Shown: positions 6,901-15,530 of the stretch, piece after piece
Numbering within the stretch: position 1 is the stretch's first letter
Layout: every line of letters starts with the position of its first letter
Source of the DNA: Rubricoccus sp038746605
Lineage (GTDB): Bacteria; Bacteroidota; Rhodothermia; Rhodothermales; Rubricoccaceae
Assembly: GCA_038746605.1 (NCBI GenBank)
Contig: JBCDKM010000022.1
Location: 24,815 to 88,814 of the forward strand
DNA length: 64,000 bases
Reading direction: 5' to 3'
Program-made: the position numbers and the translations under genes
The notes under the pieces: generated by a model
What the model was told of the DNA's origin: nothing
The model's input: only the letters and a program-made list of their open reading frames with translations
The model's database searches: none

Positions 6901-9663
6901 ATGCGATTCGCCACCCTCGCTGCGCTCGCGTTCGTCCTCGCCCCGCTCGCCGTGGCACAGGAGGACCCGCTCGCTGGCATCCCCGACATCCCGTACGAGA
7001 CGTTCGTCCTCGACAACGGCCTGACACTCGTCGTCCACGAAGACAACAAAGCGCCCATCGTAGCGGTCAACGTGTGGTACCACGTCGGCTCGAAGAACGA
7101 GCCGGAGGGCCGCTCTGGCTTCGCCCACCTCTTCGAGCACATCATGTTCAACGGCTCGGAGAACTTCGACGACGACTACTTCCAGGTGATGGAACGCGTC
7201 GGCGCGACGGATCTCAACGGGACCACCAACACGGACCGGACCAACTACTTCCAGAACGTGCCCGTCGGCGCCTTCGAGACGGCTCTCTTCATGGAGAGCG
7301 ACCGGATGGGCCATCTCCTGGACGCCGTCACGCAGGAGAAGCTGGACGAGCAGCGCGGTGTGGTACAGAACGAGAAGCGCCAGTTCGAGAACGCGCCTTA
7401 CGGCGCGAGCAACGAACTCATCATCGCCGCGACGTACCCGAAGGGTCATCCCTACGATCACTCCGTGATCGGCTCCATGGACGACCTCAACGCGGCCTCG
7501 CTGGAGGACGTGCAGGAGTGGTTCCGAACGTATTACGGTCCGAACAACGCGGTCGTCGTCGTCGCTGGTGACGTAACGGCAGAGGAGGCACTGGAGAAGG
7601 TCGAGAAGTACTTCGGCGACATCCCGCCCGGCCCGCCGGTGGCGGCGTTCGACCGCTGGATCGCACCGATGGAGGACGATCGCCGTCAGGTGGCTGAGGA
7701 CCGCGTCCCGCAGGCCCGCATGTACAAGGTCTGGAACGTGCCGGAGGCGGGCTCACTGGACGCGAACCTTCTGAGCGTCGCGACGAGCGTGCTCTCCAGC
7801 GGCAAGACCTCGCGGCTCTACGAGCGCCTCGTCTACCGCGACCAGATCGCGACCGGCGTCTTCGCCTACGTCTCCGACGGCGAAATCGGCGGTCAGCTCC
7901 AGATCGTCGCGACGGCGGTACCCGGCGGCGACCTCGCGCAGGTGGAGGCCGCCGTCATGGAGGAGGTGGAGCGTCTCCTCACCGACGGGCCCACCGAGGC
8001 GGAACTGGAGCGCGTCAAGACCGAGACCCGCGCGAGCTTCGTCCGCGGCATCGAGCGAATCGGCGGCTTCGGCGGAAAGAGTGACGTACTCGCGGCCAGC
8101 CAGGTCTACCACGGCTCTCCAGGCGCCTACCGGGAGAACCTCCGCGATGTCATGATGGCGACGCCCGAGAGCGTCCGGCAGGCGGCCGAGCGCTGGATGA
8201 CAAGGGGCAGCTACACGCTGGAGATCCACCCCTACCCGGAGCTAGCCGCTACCGAGGCGGGCTACGACCGGAGCCAGGGGGTGCCGGAGCCCGCCGCCAT
8301 CGCGGACGTGTCCTTCCCGGACCTCCAGCGGGCCACGCTCTCCAACGGTCTGGAGATCGTCCTCGCAGAGCGCAGTTCCGTCCCCCTCGTGGAGGCCACC
8401 TTGCTCGTGGATGCGGGCTACGCCGCCGATGATCCGTCGCGGCCCGGCCTCGCCAGCTTGATGATGAACATGCTAGATGAGGGCGCCGCCGGGATGGGCG
8501 CGCTGGAAATCGCCGAGCGCCAGTCGGAACTGGGGGCACAGATTGGCTCCGGCTCCAGTGTGGATGTCTTCACGGTCTCGCTCTCTGCCCTCCGCGAGAA
8601 CCTGACGGAGAGCTTCGGTCTCATGGCCGACATCGCGCTCCGCCCGGACTTTCCAGCGGACGACCTGGAGCGGCTTCGGGCCCAACGCCTCGCGCAGATC
8701 CAGTCCGAGAAGTCGCAACCGGTCGGCCTCGCGATTCGCGTGCTGCCCACCAAGCTCTACGGCGAGGGTCACGCCTACGCCATCCCGCTGAGCGGCTCTG
8801 GTACCGAGGCTGCCGTGCAGAGCTTCACACGTGATGACCTCGTGAGCTTCCATGAGACGTGGTTCAAGCCGAACAACGCGACGCTCGTGGTGGCTGGGGA
8901 CGTGACCCTGAACGCGCTCACCTCGCTCCTCGAAAGCGCCCTCAGCGACTGGGAGCGTGGCGACGTACCGACGAAAAACATCGACGAGGTGGAGCTCAAG
9001 GAGCCTCGCGTGTTCCTCCTCGACCGGCCCGGCGCGCAGCAGTCCATCCTCATGGCCGCGCACCTCGCGCCCCCGCGCGACAACCCGGACGAACTCGCCA
9101 TCTCGACGCTCAACACACTCCTCGGCGGTTCGTTCACCTCGCGCGTCAACATGAACCTGCGCGAGGACAAGGGCTGGAGCTACGGCGCCCAGTCCCTCAT
9201 CCTCGGCGCGAAGGCGCAGCGGCCGTTCATCGTCTACGCCCCGGTCCAGACGGACCGCACGGCGGAGTCCATGACGGAGGTGATCAACGAGCTCCGCGCG
9301 ATCACGAGCGACCGTCCGGCGACCTCGGCGGAGATCGCGCAGGCCAAGGCAGGCCAGACGCTCACGCTCGCGGGCCGCTGGGAGACCCTCAGCGCGCTCG
9401 GCAGCTCTGCTACCGAGATCGTCCAGTACGACCTCGCGGATGACTACTATCAGGTCTACGCGGACGCCATCCGTACGCTCGGCGAAGACGAAGTGGCCGA
9501 TGCCGCGCAGGCGCTCGTCCGCCCAGACAACGTGGTCTGGGTGATCGTGGGCGACCTCGCCGAGATCGAGGAGTCCGTCCGCGCCCTCGCCCTCGGACCC
9601 GTGGAGGTGATCGACGCGGACGGCAACGTGGTCCGCACCGGCCCAGCGGGCGCGACGGAGTAA
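6901..9663 (+). CDS. Two-domain M16-family zinc peptidase
   Basis: A 920-residue secreted protein. ATG 6901 gives a signal peptide (MRFATLAALAFVLAPLAVAQ). The first M16 unit has the inverted zinc motif HLFEH at residues 76-80 and the downstream glutamate in 'RGVVQNEKRQFEN'. The second unit, from about residue 475, lacks the HxxEH motif ('LASLMMNMLDEGAAG') and is the expected inactive half. This is the insulinase/PqqL-type architecture common in Bacteroidota. It probably degrades peptides in the periplasm. A strong hairpin terminator follows at 9688-9722. Confidence 0.93.
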   Translation: MRFATLAALAFVLAPLAVAQEDPLAGIPDIPYETFVLDNGLTLVVHEDNKAPIVAVNVWYHVGSKNEPEGRSGFAHLFEHIMFNGSENFDDDYFQVMERVGATDLNGTTNTDRTNYFQNVPVGAFETALFMESDRMGHLLDAVTQEKLDEQRGVVQNEKRQFENAPYGASNELIIAATYPKGHPYDHSVIGSMDDLNAASLEDVQEWFRTYYGPNNAVVVVAGDVTAEEALEKVEKYFGDIPPGPPVAAFDRWIAPMEDDRRQVAEDRVPQARMYKVWNVPEAGSLDANLLSVATSVLSSGKTSRLYERLVYRDQIATGVFAYVSDGEIGGQLQIVATAVPGGDLAQVEAAVMEEVERLLTDGPTEAELERVKTETRASFVRGIERIGGFGGKSDVLAASQVYHGSPGAYRENLRDVMMATPESVRQAAERWMTRGSYTLEIHPYPELAATEAGYDRSQGVPEPAAIADVSFPDLQRATLSNGLEIVLAERSSVPLVEATLLVDAGYAADDPSRPGLASLMMNMLDEGAAGMGALEIAERQSELGAQIGSGSSVDVFTVSLSALRENLTESFGLMADIALRPDFPADDLERLRAQRLAQIQSEKSQPVGLAIRVLPTKLYGEGHAYAIPLSGSGTEAAVQSFTRDDLVSFHETWFKPNNATLVVAGDVTLNALTSLLESALSDWERGDVPTKNIDEVELKEPRVFLLDRPGAQQSILMAAHLAPPRDNPDELAISTLNTLLGGSFTSRVNMNLREDKGWSYGAQSLILGAKAQRPFIVYAPVQTDRTAESMTEVINELRAITSDRPATSAEIAQAKAGQTLTLAGRWETLSALGSSATEIVQYDLADDYYQVYADAIRTLGEDEVADAAQALVRPDNVVWVIVGDLAEIEESVRALALGPVEVIDADGNVVRTGPAGATE

Positions 9664-9687
9664 CGCCTTCGCGCCTCCTGCTCTCTG

Positions 9688-9722
9688 CCGCCCCGCCTGG
9701 ACGATCCCGGGCGGGGCGGTTT
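9688..9722 (+). terminator. Hairpin terminator after M16 peptidase
   Basis: A GC-rich stem (CCGCCCCGCC pairing with GGGCGGGGCGG) with a short loop, followed by TTT, 24 bp after the M16 stop codon. It differs in sequence from the recurrent palindrome. Confidence 0.75.
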
Positions 9723-9735
9723 CACTTGAGAGCGT

Positions 9736-9770
9736 CCGCCTCGGTCCGTCCATGGGCATGCCGAGGCGGG
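9736..9770. repeat. Palindrome, 16-nt loop class
   Basis: Loop contains CCATGG. Lies after the M16 terminator and 52 bp before the next gene start. Confidence 0.85.
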
Positions 9771-9822
9771 CGGAACGGGGATGCTTGTCGCCACGTGTAT
9801 TCGGCCCCTCTTCGCTTCTTCC

Positions 9823-10734
9823 ATGCCCATCTCCCGCCGCGCCGCCCTCAAGGGGTTTGGCGCCTTCGGCCTCGCCGCCTCTCTCCCCCTCTCCGCCTAC
9901 GCCGCCCCTCGCCGCGACGATCACACGGTCTCCGCCCACACCTTTTCCGTCGGCGATGCGACCGTTACGGTCGTGAGGGACTTCGGCTTTCAGATCCCGC
10001 TCTCGGCCATCGGGACGAATGCAACGGCTGGAGCCGTGGAGACGCTCTTGGACAGCTACGGTCTTCCGACCGAGAACGTCCCGACGGATGTCTGCGTCAC
10101 GCTCGTCGAGACGGGCGGGGAGCGTGTGCTGATCGACACGGGGACAGGACAAGGCGAGCTTCCCGGTGCGATGGAGGCGCTCGGCATCGAGCCGGGGAGT
10201 ATTACTCGCGTGGTGATCTCGCACTTCCACGGCGATCACATCGGAGGTCTCGCGCCCGGTGGCACGCCCGCCTTCCCGAACGCGAGCGCCCATCTCTCCT
10301 CAGCGGAGGCCGCGTTCCTCGACTCCGCCCCCGAGGGCAATCAGGGAGCGGATGCTGCGAAGGCCGCCATCGACGCCGTCGGCTTCGTGGAGTTGTACGA
10401 CGATGGGGCTGAGTTGGCCTCCGGCTTGACCGCTGTAGCCGCCCCCGGCCACACGCCCGGACATATGGCGTACCTGCTGGAGTCCGGCGATGCTCGGCTG
10501 ATGATCGGCAGCGACACGGCCAACCACCCCGTCGCGTTCTTCCGCCACCCGGAGTGGGGATTCGGGTTCGACATGGACGTGGCGCAGACCGCTGAGACGC
10601 GCTACCGCATCCTCGGCCGCGCGGCGGACGAGCGGATCCCGTTCCTCTCCACGCACATGCCGTTCCCGGGCGTCGGGCGGGTCTCGCGCGATGGCGCCGG
10701 GTTCCGGTTCACGCCCGCGCCCTACGCGCCGTAG
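9823..10734 (+). CDS. Tat-exported metallo-beta-lactamase-fold hydrolase
   Basis: A 303-residue protein. ATG 9823 places the twin-arginine motif at the very start (MPISRRAALKGFGAFGLAAS), followed by a hydrophobic stretch and an Ala-x-Ala-like site. The MBL metal motif HFHGDH is at 134-139, with further ligands in 'APGHTPGHMAYL' and 'GSDTANHP'. The set suggests a lactonase/quorum-quenching-like or related hydrolase, but the substrate is unknown. Tat export of a folded metalloenzyme fits the tatC gene at 24109-25044. Confidence 0.88.
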   Translation: MPISRRAALKGFGAFGLAASLPLSAYAAPRRDDHTVSAHTFSVGDATVTVVRDFGFQIPLSAIGTNATAGAVETLLDSYGLPTENVPTDVCVTLVETGGERVLIDTGTGQGELPGAMEALGIEPGSITRVVISHFHGDHIGGLAPGGTPAFPNASAHLSSAEAAFLDSAPEGNQGADAAKAAIDAVGFVELYDDGAELASGLTAVAAPGHTPGHMAYLLESGDARLMIGSDTANHPVAFFRHPEWGFGFDMDVAQTAETRYRILGRAADERIPFLSTHMPFPGVGRVSRDGAGFRFTPAPYAP

Positions 10735-10740
10735 CTCCCC

Positions 10741-10774
10741 CCGCCTCGGTCCCTCCGCCTCGGGACCGAGGCGG
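10741..10774. repeat. Palindrome, 16-nt loop with nested 2-nt palindrome
   Basis: The outer arms CCGCCTCGG and CCGAGGCGG are 16 nt apart. Within this, 10755-10774 is itself a perfect 2-nt-loop copy. It lies between convergent gene ends. Confidence 0.88.
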
Positions 10775-10780
10775 ACCGGG

Positions 10781-11818
10781 TCACATCAGCACGCGCGTCA
10801 CGCGGCCCTCCGGCCCGACGAGCCACGCCCCGCCTTCGACAGCCGCGATCCCCCAGTGCGTCTCGGCGGAGAGGAGCGTCCACGTCTCACCACCATCGCG
10901 CGAGAGTGCCACGCCGCCTGGCCCCACGCCAATCACGCTCTCCGTGCCGGAGACGAACGCGGCACCGTACAGCGCCCCCGTGAAGGGAAGCTGGCCGCCC
11001 GGCTGCCACGTCTCGCCGCCGTCCGAGGTCACGGCAACGGAGGGCGCGAACTCGTTGGGCTTTGCGATATCGCCGCCCGCGATGACCGCGCGTCCATCGG
11101 GGCCGAGCGCGACGGTCGCGCCGCCCGCCGCCTCGCCGCCTGCGAGCGGGAGGTCCGTGGAGGTCCACGTCGCGCCGCGATCCGTGGTGGCGAGGAGACG
11201 CGGCGTTTCAGCGTTGCCGGTCGCCTGCCAGGCGGTCGCGTCGCCGGTCGTCACGAGACAGGTACCGCTAGAGGCGAAGGAGCCCTCACCGTCCTGCGCG
11301 GCCGGTGGGTTGTCCTCAGGTAAGCGTGTCCACGTCCGACCACCATCCGAGGTCTGGATGAAGGGAAAGACGCCATCCACCGCGTCGCTGAAGGCGAGGC
11401 CCCGGTTCTCGTCCCAGAAGTCGAGGCAATCGTAGAAGGCGTCGGGGATGTCGTTGACCCAGGTCTGCGCCCAGGTAGCCCCGCCGTCCTCCGTGCGGTA
11501 GATGCGCGAGTCCGTCCCATTACCGATGGAGAGAACGAGAGCATCGTCAGCGCTCCAAGCGTGGACATCGCGGAACTGGAGCGAGTCAGCGCCGGGGACG
11601 GTCATCGGCGTCCACGTGTCGCCGCCATCCAGCGTGCGGACAACAGTTCCGCCGGTCCCCGCGAGCCAGACCACGTCCTCGTCCACGGCGTAGGCGGAGA
11701 TCAGGAGGGCGTCCGTGCCGGAGGTTTGCGAGAGAAGAAGGGGCGCGGAGGGACGCGATCCGGCACATCCGGCGAGGATAACCACCAGAGCAGTGAGGGC
11801 GAAGCGGACGAGGGGCAT
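10781..11818 (-). CDS. Ycf48/BNR-repeat beta-propeller lipoprotein
   Basis: A 345-residue lipoprotein (lipobox LAGC at residues 15-18). Its body has at least five repeats of the 'TxDGGxTW' type (TLDGGDTWTPM, TEDGGATWAQ, TSDGGRTWTR, TSDGGETWQP, SRDGGETWTL), which is the blade motif of Ycf48-like/BNR propellers. Related proteins help photosystem assembly in cyanobacteria, but outside phototrophs the role is unclear, often annotated as an oxidoreductase without evidence. It ends 6 bp from a palindrome. Confidence 0.85.
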   Translation of the reverse strand: MPLVRFALTALVVILAGCAGSRPSAPLLLSQTSGTDALLISAYAVDEDVVWLAGTGGTVVRTLDGGDTWTPMTVPGADSLQFRDVHAWSADDALVLSIGNGTDSRIYRTEDGGATWAQTWVNDIPDAFYDCLDFWDENRGLAFSDAVDGVFPFIQTSDGGRTWTRLPEDNPPAAQDGEGSFASSGTCLVTTGDATAWQATGNAETPRLLATTDRGATWTSTDLPLAGGEAAGGATVALGPDGRAVIAGGDIAKPNEFAPSVAVTSDGGETWQPGGQLPFTGALYGAAFVSGTESVIGVGPGGVALSRDGGETWTLLSAETHWGIAAVEGGAWLVGPEGRVTRVLM

Positions 11819-11884
11819 CGGGACGGGCGGGGAGGTGCGCTGCTACGTTACCTCCGTCTCCCCCTCGCTGCCGCCCAGGTCCGC

Positions 11885-11904
11885 CCGCCTCGGTCCCGAG
11901 GCGG
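11885..11904. repeat. Palindrome, 2-nt loop class
   Basis: Loop TC. Six bp beyond the stop codon of the R2lox gene. Confidence 0.88.
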
Positions 11905-11910
11905 AGGAGG

Positions 11911-12819
11911 TCAGGGGGCCCCGTCGCCGCTGGGCGTGTTCACCGCGATGCCATATCGGACCTCCTCGAGCGTCTGCGAGCGCGCCTTTTCCAGCCGGGC
12001 GTAGCGCTTTTGGAACTGTCCCTGCGCGTGCATCATGAACTGCTCCACGGTGATGCCGAACGGGATGTCGTCGCCGTAGGGCGCGAGCATCTCCGCCACG
12101 ACCTGCATCGCGCCCATCAGAAGCCCGCTCATCCGCGCCTCCACGAGGTCCCAGATCGGGTCGCCGTGCTCTGCGATGAGAGCGGAGAGGAGGTAGATCC
12201 CATAGCCGACGTGGCGGCTCTCGTCGCGCTGGATTAGCCCGACGATCTCGCGCGTGCCGGGGAGGATGCCGTGCGCGTCGAGGACGGTGTAGTAGGCGTG
12301 ATAGCCCGTCTCCGCGAGGACGCCCTCGGTGGTCATCTGGTAGGTCGCGACCGCGTCGGCCAGGGCCTCGGGGGAGGAGTCGGTGCGGAGGCGGTCCATG
12401 GCTTCGGGCTGGGTGGCCATGAAGTGCGCCCGGTAGCCGTCGGTGAGGTACTCGTCCAGACTGCCCTGCACACCCGCCACCTCGCGGAGCACGCGGTCGA
12501 ACGCCTCGACGTGCTTGGCCTCTTCCCAGAGGTAGCTCGTGAGGAACAGTTCGTCCTCCACGCGGCCCTCGCGTGCGGCCCAGCCGAGGAGCGGCAGGAG
12601 GTCCGCCGTTACGCTCTCCTCGCCACCCGCGAACTGCGCCGTGAGACGGAGCAGGAGGTCACGCTCGCGGTCGGAGAGGCGGAGCCAGTCTTCGCGGTCG
12701 GCGGAGAGATCGATAGCGGCGGGGTCCCATGTGCCGAGCTTCTTCGCCTTGCGCCAGAGACGCATGGGCGGAACACCGTGATTGAGGCCGCGATGGGTGG
12801 TAGCAAAGGTGGTGCGCAT
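11911..12819 (-). CDS. R2-like ligand-binding oxidase (R2lox)
   Basis: A 302-residue ferritin-fold protein of the R2lox group, related to the R2 subunit of ribonucleotide reductase but with a Mn/Fe cofactor and a bound fatty-acid ligand in studied members. The N-terminus ('THRGLNHGVPPMRLWRKAKKLGTWDP') is diagnostic. The metal ligands are seen in 'FAGGEESV', 'EEAKHVEAFDR', 'TEGVLAETGYHAYY' and 'RDESRHVGYG'. The fold motif order is intact. There is no R1 partner nearby, as expected for R2lox. The oxidation substrate is unknown. Confidence 0.93.
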   Translation of the reverse strand: MRTTFATTHRGLNHGVPPMRLWRKAKKLGTWDPAAIDLSADREDWLRLSDRERDLLLRLTAQFAGGEESVTADLLPLLGWAAREGRVEDELFLTSYLWEEAKHVEAFDRVLREVAGVQGSLDEYLTDGYRAHFMATQPEAMDRLRTDSSPEALADAVATYQMTTEGVLAETGYHAYYTVLDAHGILPGTREIVGLIQRDESRHVGYGIYLLSALIAEHGDPIWDLVEARMSGLLMGAMQVVAEMLAPYGDDIPFGITVEQFMMHAQGQFQKRYARLEKARSQTLEEVRYGIAVNTPSGDGAP

Positions 12820-12891
12820 GGTGGGAATGAAGGAGGGTAGAAAGAGGATACGCCCAGTGGGTGAGGTTCTCCTGCAATGCCGTCCGCTTCC

Positions 12892-12913
12892 CCCGCCTCG
12901 GCACCGAGGCGGG
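12892..12913. repeat. Palindrome, 2-nt loop class
   Basis: Perfect 22-bp copy, loop CA, 5 bp after the CAP lipoprotein stop codon. Confidence 0.9.
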
Positions 12914-12918
12914 CGGGG

Positions 12919-13422
12919 TCAGGTGCGCGGACGTGCGAAGACCTGGGTCCAGAACCGGTCCTGCTCCGCAGCACCCATCTGGGTGTACCGCTCGTCCATC
13001 AGCGCGAGGCAGTGCGGCGGGCTGTCCAGAAACGCGAGGACGACCTGCTCTACCGACAGGTCCGCCTGCGCGATGTTCTCTCCGATGCGTCGCCACGGAT
13101 AGCCCTCGCGTGTGGCCCGGTCCCCCACCCGGCTCCCGTCGGAGCCGACGTGCGAGAGGTCGTCGCGCGAGGCCATATCGCGCGAATGGCGGGCGGCAGC
13201 GGTGGCGAGGCGTCCACTCCACGTCAGTGCCGGGACCGGGTCTTGCCACGCGCCTCCGCAGCGGTGCCCCTCCGCGCGGGCCGCGTTGATCGCATCGAGC
13301 ATCTCGTGCCAGGGCTCTGCGGGCGACTCGGGCCGGGTGGCATCTACGGCGTCTTCGGCGAGGGTCACCGCCTCGCAAGATGGAAGCGCCAACGCGAGGA
13401 AGAAGAGCGCACAGAGCCGCAT
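12919..13422 (-). CDS. CAP-domain (SCP/PR-1-like) lipoprotein
   Basis: A 167-residue lipoprotein (ALPSC at about 12-16). The CAP domain is recognisable by 'MLDAINAARAE', 'ATAAARHSRDMASRDDLSHVGSDGS', 'IGENIAQ' and 'HCLALMDERYTQMG'. The conserved His and Glu of the CAP cleft are present. Secreted bacterial CAP proteins have varied or unknown roles in the envelope. It follows the DsbD-like gene on the same strand with a 39-bp gap and may be co-transcribed. Confidence 0.85.
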   Translation of the reverse strand: MRLCALFFLALALPSCEAVTLAEDAVDATRPESPAEPWHEMLDAINAARAEGHRCGGAWQDPVPALTWSGRLATAAARHSRDMASRDDLSHVGSDGSRVGDRATREGYPWRRIGENIAQADLSVEQVVLAFLDSPPHCLALMDERYTQMGAAEQDRFWTQVFARPRT

Positions 13423-13461
13423 GGCAGGCAGGGGTCGCGAGGGGGAGCCGTCCCCTCCGCG

Positions 13462-13962
13462 CTACGAGCCGCCGCCGACGGACAGCGTCGCCGCGAGGTC
13501 CGTGGTAGTGGGCGGGAGGCACACGCTATCGTTGCAGACTGTGTAACGCACGCTCGCGCGGATACGGTGGCGTCCAGAGGCGCGGCGGTCTACCCGGAGG
13601 CCCTGCGAGATACGGGCGCGCCCTGTGTGGTAGGCGTAGGGCAATCCGAGCGCTTCGTCCATGCCGTTCTCGGTCGCTGTCTCGCGGAGGCCACCGCGCG
13701 TGACGACGCCCCGGGGCAGCGGTCCGAGCGTGACGCGGAGCGGGATGCCCGCCTCGCTCCTCGCGCCGTACAGGTTCCAGCCTTCTGCCACGGTCACGTC
13801 CAGCACATAGCGAGCCTCACCGGGCGTGTCTCCGGGAACGATGCGAGCGGTCCAGTCCACGAGGTCAGTCGCGCGAGGCGAAGCCTGGAAGCCGCCCTGT
13901 GCAGCAGCGGCAGGCGCGAGGAGGCCGAGGAGGAGACCGAGGCGGAGAAGGCGAGCGGGCAT
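13462..13962 (-). CDS. Stand-alone DsbD N-terminal domain protein
   Basis: A 166-residue secreted protein with signal peptide (ends AAAAQ). The mature part matches the DsbD alpha (DsbD N-terminal) immunoglobulin-like fold, including 'GWNLYGA', 'YHTGRA' and the redox pair in 'YTVCNDSVCLPP'. In full DsbD this domain hands electrons to periplasmic thiol proteins. Here there is no membrane domain or thioredoxin domain in the gene or next to it, so it must work with a partner elsewhere or have another task. Confidence 0.82.
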   Translation of the reverse strand: MPARLLRLGLLLGLLAPAAAAQGGFQASPRATDLVDWTARIVPGDTPGEARYVLDVTVAEGWNLYGARSEAGIPLRVTLGPLPRGVVTRGGLRETATENGMDEALGLPYAYHTGRARISQGLRVDRRASGRHRIRASVRYTVCNDSVCLPPTTTDLAATLSVGGGS

Positions 13963-13996
13963 ATACGGAGCAACGGATGCGGCGCGTAAAACGTAC

Positions 13997-14027
13997 GGCG
14001 CCCGCCCACAGTTCGCGGGCGGGCGCC
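13997..14027 (-). terminator. Terminator of the rpsF-rpsR-rplI operon
   Basis: A strong stem (GGCGCCCGCC pairing with GGCGGGCGCC... on the reading strand), 20 bp after the rplI stop, followed on the minus strand by a TTTT run. This is a classical intrinsic terminator. Confidence 0.82.
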
Positions 14028-14047
14028 GAAGACTCTGCGGGTCGGGC

Positions 14048-14503
14048 CTAGATGGCCTCCTCGGTCGGGACGACCTTGACCTTCACCTCGGCGGTGTGTT
14101 CCGGCGAGACGCGGACGGTCGCGCTGTAGACGCCGATGGTCTTGATGTCCTCTGCGAGGGAGATCTTGCGGCGGTCCACCGGCAGGCCCTGGGCTTCGAG
14201 ACCCTCGGCGACCTGCTGGTTGGTGACCGATCCAAAGATGCGGTCCTCTTCACCGGTCTTCATCGCGATGGTGATCTCGGTGCCCTCCAGCTTCTTCGCG
14301 AGCTTCTCGGCCTCGGCACGCTGCGCCTCGATCTTGTGCTCCTGCTGGCGGCGCTCCTCGGCGTAGCGTTTGACGTTGGAGGTACTCGCGATGACGGCGA
14401 GTTGGCGCGGGATGAGGAAGTTGCGCCCGTATCCGTTCTTGACCTCGACGACGTCGCCGCGGAGGCCGAGCGTGTCGTGGTCCTCGGTCAGGATGACTTT
14501 CAT
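14048..14503 (-). CDS. rplI: Ribosomal protein bL9
   Basis: A 151-residue bL9 of normal length. The N-terminal RNA-binding lobe 'MKVILTEDHDTLGLRGDVVEVKNGYGRNFLIP' is highly characteristic. The central charged helix (about residues 45-75) and the C-terminal lobe ('IFGSVTNQQVAEGL...LPVDRRKI') follow. It is the last gene of rpsF-rpsR-rplI, the standard bacterial order, 85 bp after rpsR. Confidence 0.98.
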   Translation of the reverse strand: MKVILTEDHDTLGLRGDVVEVKNGYGRNFLIPRQLAVIASTSNVKRYAEERRQQEHKIEAQRAEAEKLAKKLEGTEITIAMKTGEEDRIFGSVTNQQVAEGLEAQGLPVDRRKISLAEDIKTIGVYSATVRVSPEHTAEVKVKVVPTEEAI

Positions 14504-14588
14504 GGGAGTGTTCGGTCGTCAGTTGTCGGCGTTCGGTCGCAGTCTCCGGGAGGGCCCGAACACCAGCGACCGGGAACCGACGACTGCT

Positions 14589-15020
14589 CTACTTGACGTT
14601 GTCGGCGGCGAAGGGCAGGAGGGCAACGTGACGGGCCCGCTTGATGGCGGTCGTCAGCTGACGCTGGAACTTGGCGGAGACGCCCGTCATGCGGCGAGGC
14701 AGGATGCGGCCCTGCTCGTTGACGTACTGCTTCAGCGTGTCGACATCCTTGTAGTCGATGTACTCGATGCCGGCCGACTTGAACGGGCAGGTCTGGCGCT
14801 CGTGGCGCGCGCCCGGAGCGGCGATCCGCTGGAGCGTGTCGTTGGTGGAGCCCGCCATGAGCGTGGCAGCCACACCAGGATCGACAGCCTTCTTGACGAT
14901 CTCGCGGTCACTGTTCTCAGCGATCTGCTCGACCTGCGTCGCGGGAGCTTCCTCAGTGGGAGCGTCGGCGGAGACGCCCTCCATCGCGGGAGTGGTGGGG
15001 GTTTCAGTCACTTCAGCCAT
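14589..15020 (-). CDS. rpsR: Ribosomal protein bS18 with acidic N-terminal extension
   Basis: The C-terminal 80 residues are standard bS18 ('CPFKSAGIEYIDYKDVDTLKQYVNEQGRILPRRMTGVSAKFQRQLTTAIKRARHVALLPF'-type pattern, shown here as separate motifs: IDYKDVDTL, GRILPRRMTG, RARHVALLPF). The open frame gives 143 residues, about 55 more than usual, with an acidic Ala/Thr/Glu-rich N-terminus. The long start lies 11 bp after rpsF, which favours it. An internal ATG at 14858 would give an ordinary 89-residue bS18. The start is therefore uncertain. Confidence 0.95.
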   Translation of the reverse strand: MAEVTETPTTPAMEGVSADAPTEEAPATQVEQIAENSDREIVKKAVDPGVAATLMAGSTNDTLQRIAAPGARHERQTCPFKSAGIEYIDYKDVDTLKQYVNEQGRILPRRMTGVSAKFQRQLTTAIKRARHVALLPFAADNVK

Positions 15021-15031
15021 GTCGGTGTCGG

Positions 15032-15400
15032 TTACGCCTCGGCGGGGGCCTCGGCGGGTTCAGCGGGGGCAGACTTCTGCGCGTCGTAGTGGCGCTGCAT
15101 CTTCGCGTCGTAGCGGAGCAGCAGGTGGCGCATGATGTCGTCGTTGATGCGGAGGGCGCGGTCCAATCGCGCGATGAACTCGCCGGGCGCGCTGAAGTTG
15201 ACCTGGACGTAGTACCCGTTCCGCTTCTTCTCGATGGGGTAGGCGAGCCGCTGGCTGCCGATCACGTTGGTCTGGTCGATGGAGGCCCCGTTGTCCTTGA
15301 GGTAGGCATCGACACGCTTGACGATGTCGGCGGTCTGCTCCTCGTTGAGGACGGGGTTGATGATGTACATCAGTTCGTACATCGGGGAGGCGGTAGCCAT
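15032..15400 (-). CDS. rpsF: Ribosomal protein bS6
   Basis: A 122-residue bS6: 'YELMYIINPVLNEEQ' at the N-terminus, 'IGSQRLAYPIEKKRNGYYVQVNF' in the middle and 'LDRALRINDDIMRHLLLRYD' near the end. It has an Ala/Glu/Pro-rich C-terminal tail. ATG 15400 is chosen; a second in-frame ATG at residue 7 (MYELMYI) is also possible. It is the first gene of the ribosomal operon, so the promoter is expected in the 318-bp gap upstream. Confidence 0.97.
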   Translation of the reverse strand: MATASPMYELMYIINPVLNEEQTADIVKRVDAYLKDNGASIDQTNVIGSQRLAYPIEKKRNGYYVQVNFSAPGEFIARLDRALRINDDIMRHLLLRYDAKMQRHYDAQKSAPAEPAEAPAEA

Positions 15401-15482
15401 GTGGCGTGCGGGGGTGTCCCGCGGCTGTCCCTGTGGGATACGTGTGGAGTCCGGCCAGCGCTGAGAGCCTGACCGACGTATG

Positions 15483-15530
15483 CCCGCCTCGGGAGGGCGC
15501 TCGGGGTGTCCGCGAGGACGCCGAGACGGG
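15483..15530. repeat. Palindrome family, degenerate long-loop copy
   Basis: CCCGCCTCGG and CCGAGACGGG flank 28 nt; one arm base is changed. It lies upstream of rpsF. Confidence 0.55.

Noticed and set aside
8241..8262. Half-sites of the palindrome in genes, such as 8250, 23806, 30498, 30969, 32296 and 34532.
   Set aside because: Only one arm is present; CCGAGGCGG or its complement can arise by chance in GC-rich codons.
8473..10293. Very long open frame antisense to the M16 peptidase; similar antisense frames at 1948-3411, 15506-17362, 27008-28414 and 34930-36693.
   Set aside because: They are antisense to well-supported genes and have no domain. High G+C content makes long shadow frames frequent.
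15414..15441. Possible S6:S18-binding leader hairpin upstream of rpsF.
   Set aside because: A weak stem with a CCG in the loop can be drawn on the minus strand, but the known motif structure is not clearly met.
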